Shown: one piece after another, positions 32,078 to 33,492 of the stretch
How positions within the stretch are numbered: position 1 is the stretch's first letter
Layout: the number at the start of each line of letters is the position of its first letter
The notes under the pieces: generated by a model
The model's input: only the letters and a program-made list of their open reading frames with translations
What the model was told of the DNA's origin: nothing
Database searches by the model: none
Made by a program: the position numbers and the translations under genes
DNA from: Hemicentrotus pulcherrimus
Taxonomy: Eukaryota > Echinodermata > Echinoidea > Camarodonta > Strongylocentrotidae
NCBI GenBank assembly: GCA_003118195.1
Contig: BEXV01000026.1
Location: 453,291-486,782, forward strand
Direction: 5' to 3'
Length of the DNA stretch: 33,492 bases

Positions 32078-33492
32078 CATGGGGTGGAAATAGGAGTGAT
32101 AAACGGGACTTTGCTTTTTCTCTTTGCCTAACTAATGGACCATTAAGGACACAAGATAAACGGGATGTGCAACAAATACTGATAATGATGGGGGAGAGTA
32201 ATATATTTCTGTATCTGACCGTTTGACAAATTTTTTTAGAAGGGAGCAATTAATAGGAAAGGTTTCTGACCTTATGGCATCTAGCTAAAGAGGTTTTTTT
32301 TTCACTTGAATTTTGATGTTGCAATATTGCTCTCATTTTTACATTGTTCTGAACAATATGAAACATGTACAAAGAAGACAAAAGACTTGATGAACTGCTG
32401 ATGGTGTAAGAAACGGAGTTAAGTCTTTTGTCAACTCTACTTGTTAGACAGCGAGTGAAAACAAATTTGTTTAATCAAATTACAAAAATGCAAGCATTAA
32501 TTGAAACAAGCAAAACTTTGTTATTCCTGGCTCCTTTTTCCTGATTGAGGTGTCATATGAAAGGGCAGAAGATGAACTTTCTAAAAATGTGATTTTCTCT
32601 TTGAAATTCAAATACCACCCGCCAAATGACTTTTTGGTCCCCACTCTTCAAATTATTCTTAATCACTCATGCCTGAAATATGCATCATTTGAGTTGCATT
32701 AAATGAAACAGGAGGATCTAAGCTTTACATAATTGTGTCATTTATTGATTATAATTGTGCTAAAGTTATGATAAAACATCAATAATTCTTGCTTATGTTT
32801 TTACTTGGACACACTGTATAGCGCATTGAAAAACGGGCAGGCGATTTTGGCCGGTTCAGTGAGTAAAAGGAGGTTTAGTTGCTACTGGGTTAATTCAAAA
32901 TTAAATACTGAATCAGGATTTTGTAAACAAATACAATGATAATTAGTCAACACAATTTTGAGCCGATTTAGATTACAATAGAATTTTTTAGATACAATAC
33001 AAGTCTTTGGCTGGATTATTTTTAGATTTTACTCATTCCCCTGGTAGGTGAACAGAAGAAGCAGAGAATGGAAGTGTTTAATAAACCAGAATGATAGAAC
33101 TATTTAGTGATATGCGTAGGAGTAAAGATGTTATACTTGTCACATGACACAGGAAAGTGTAAAAGAGATTTGTCAGGAGTGGAAGACAAATTGATGAATT
33201 TGAGGTACATGAATTTCATGACGCCCTTTCAAACAACTGACGTCAACTAGAGCAACAACATCGACCCTCCTGCCCTCCCCCAACTCTTCTGACTCCCAAT
33301 TAATGGCTACCTCAACCAAAAGTATGGCTTGGATTTGTCAGAGTTTTACAAGTATGGGTGATTTTAGTGAACGTCACATCTGTATAGAGAAGAAGCAATA
33401 CGTGTTGCCTTTGCCATCAGAGGGAGACATTTCAGTTTACAGGAAGCCCTTGCTTATATCTGAAGTATGCAGTCCTAAAATTATAATATCAT
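32078..33492. other. No gene seen
   Basis: AT-rich unique sequence to the window end. A 79-codon minus-strand frame (32010-32249) overlaps the MITE end and is not supported as a gene. No recognisable N-terminal EEP exon was found here. Confidence 0.5.

Noticed and set aside
1..33492. CRISPR arrays, operons, Shine-Dalgarno-led genes
   Set aside because: The sequence is eukaryotic. No spaced direct-repeat array or tightly packed gene set is present, and the tandem repeats are microsatellites or transposon-internal units.

Overview
The window is eukaryotic nuclear DNA. It is AT-rich and gene-poor, full of simple-sequence tracts (CT/GA, TATC, TA, ATC, GT, CAGA-type), and carries degenerate transposon remnants and assembly gaps (853 N plus three single N). 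The only convincing protein-coding sequence is split by a normal GT-AG intron. The repeat types suggest a marine invertebrate: a tRNA-headed SINE, a LINE with a GP(R)xWNSLP-type C-terminus, a GCGCTATATAA...ATTATT repeat tail, and MITEs with TTAA or AGGCCTG ends. A sea urchin or related deuterostome is my best guess, but this is inference and not shown by any diagnostic gene.

Layout. From 1 to about 12 kb there is no gene I can support. This part holds pyrimidine tracts, a G10 run with a hairpin (6238-6274), a TATC/GT microsatellite (7911-8072), one open GC-richer minus-strand segment (9796-10032), and the 3' end of a decayed LINE (10862-11235, minus). A sequencing gap fills 12096-12948, and a tRNA-derived SINE head on the minus strand abuts it. 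From 13.1 to 18.5 kb the DNA is a degenerate CAGA/GACA tract followed by very AT-rich sequence.

From 18.57 to 22.22 kb, on the minus strand, lie the last two coding exons of a membrane-anchored protein of the endonuclease/exonuclease/phosphatase (EEP, DNase I-like) superfamily. The exons are 22219-21999 and 19267-18569, joined in phase 0 across a 2,731-bp intron. GDFN, RPDRIL and SDH motifs are all present. However, RPDRIL and SDH are about 210 residues apart, because a cysteine-rich segment and two hydrophobic segments sit between them. This is the most interesting biology in the window.

The N-terminal exons of this protein should lie further right, but I could not identify them securely. 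A well-spliced open exon at 23519-23371 does not match in phase. The right-hand third contains a promoter-like GC-richer island (25940-26220), a 271-bp TTAA-flanked MITE (26792-27062), a repeat tail (30251-30330), an isolated protein-like open frame (30399-30695) and a 400-bp MITE with 33-bp terminal inverted repeats and tandemly repeated right ends (31678-32077). No CRISPR array, rRNA or functional tRNA was seen. No operon-like organisation is present, so apart from the two EEP exons there is no evidence that features act together.
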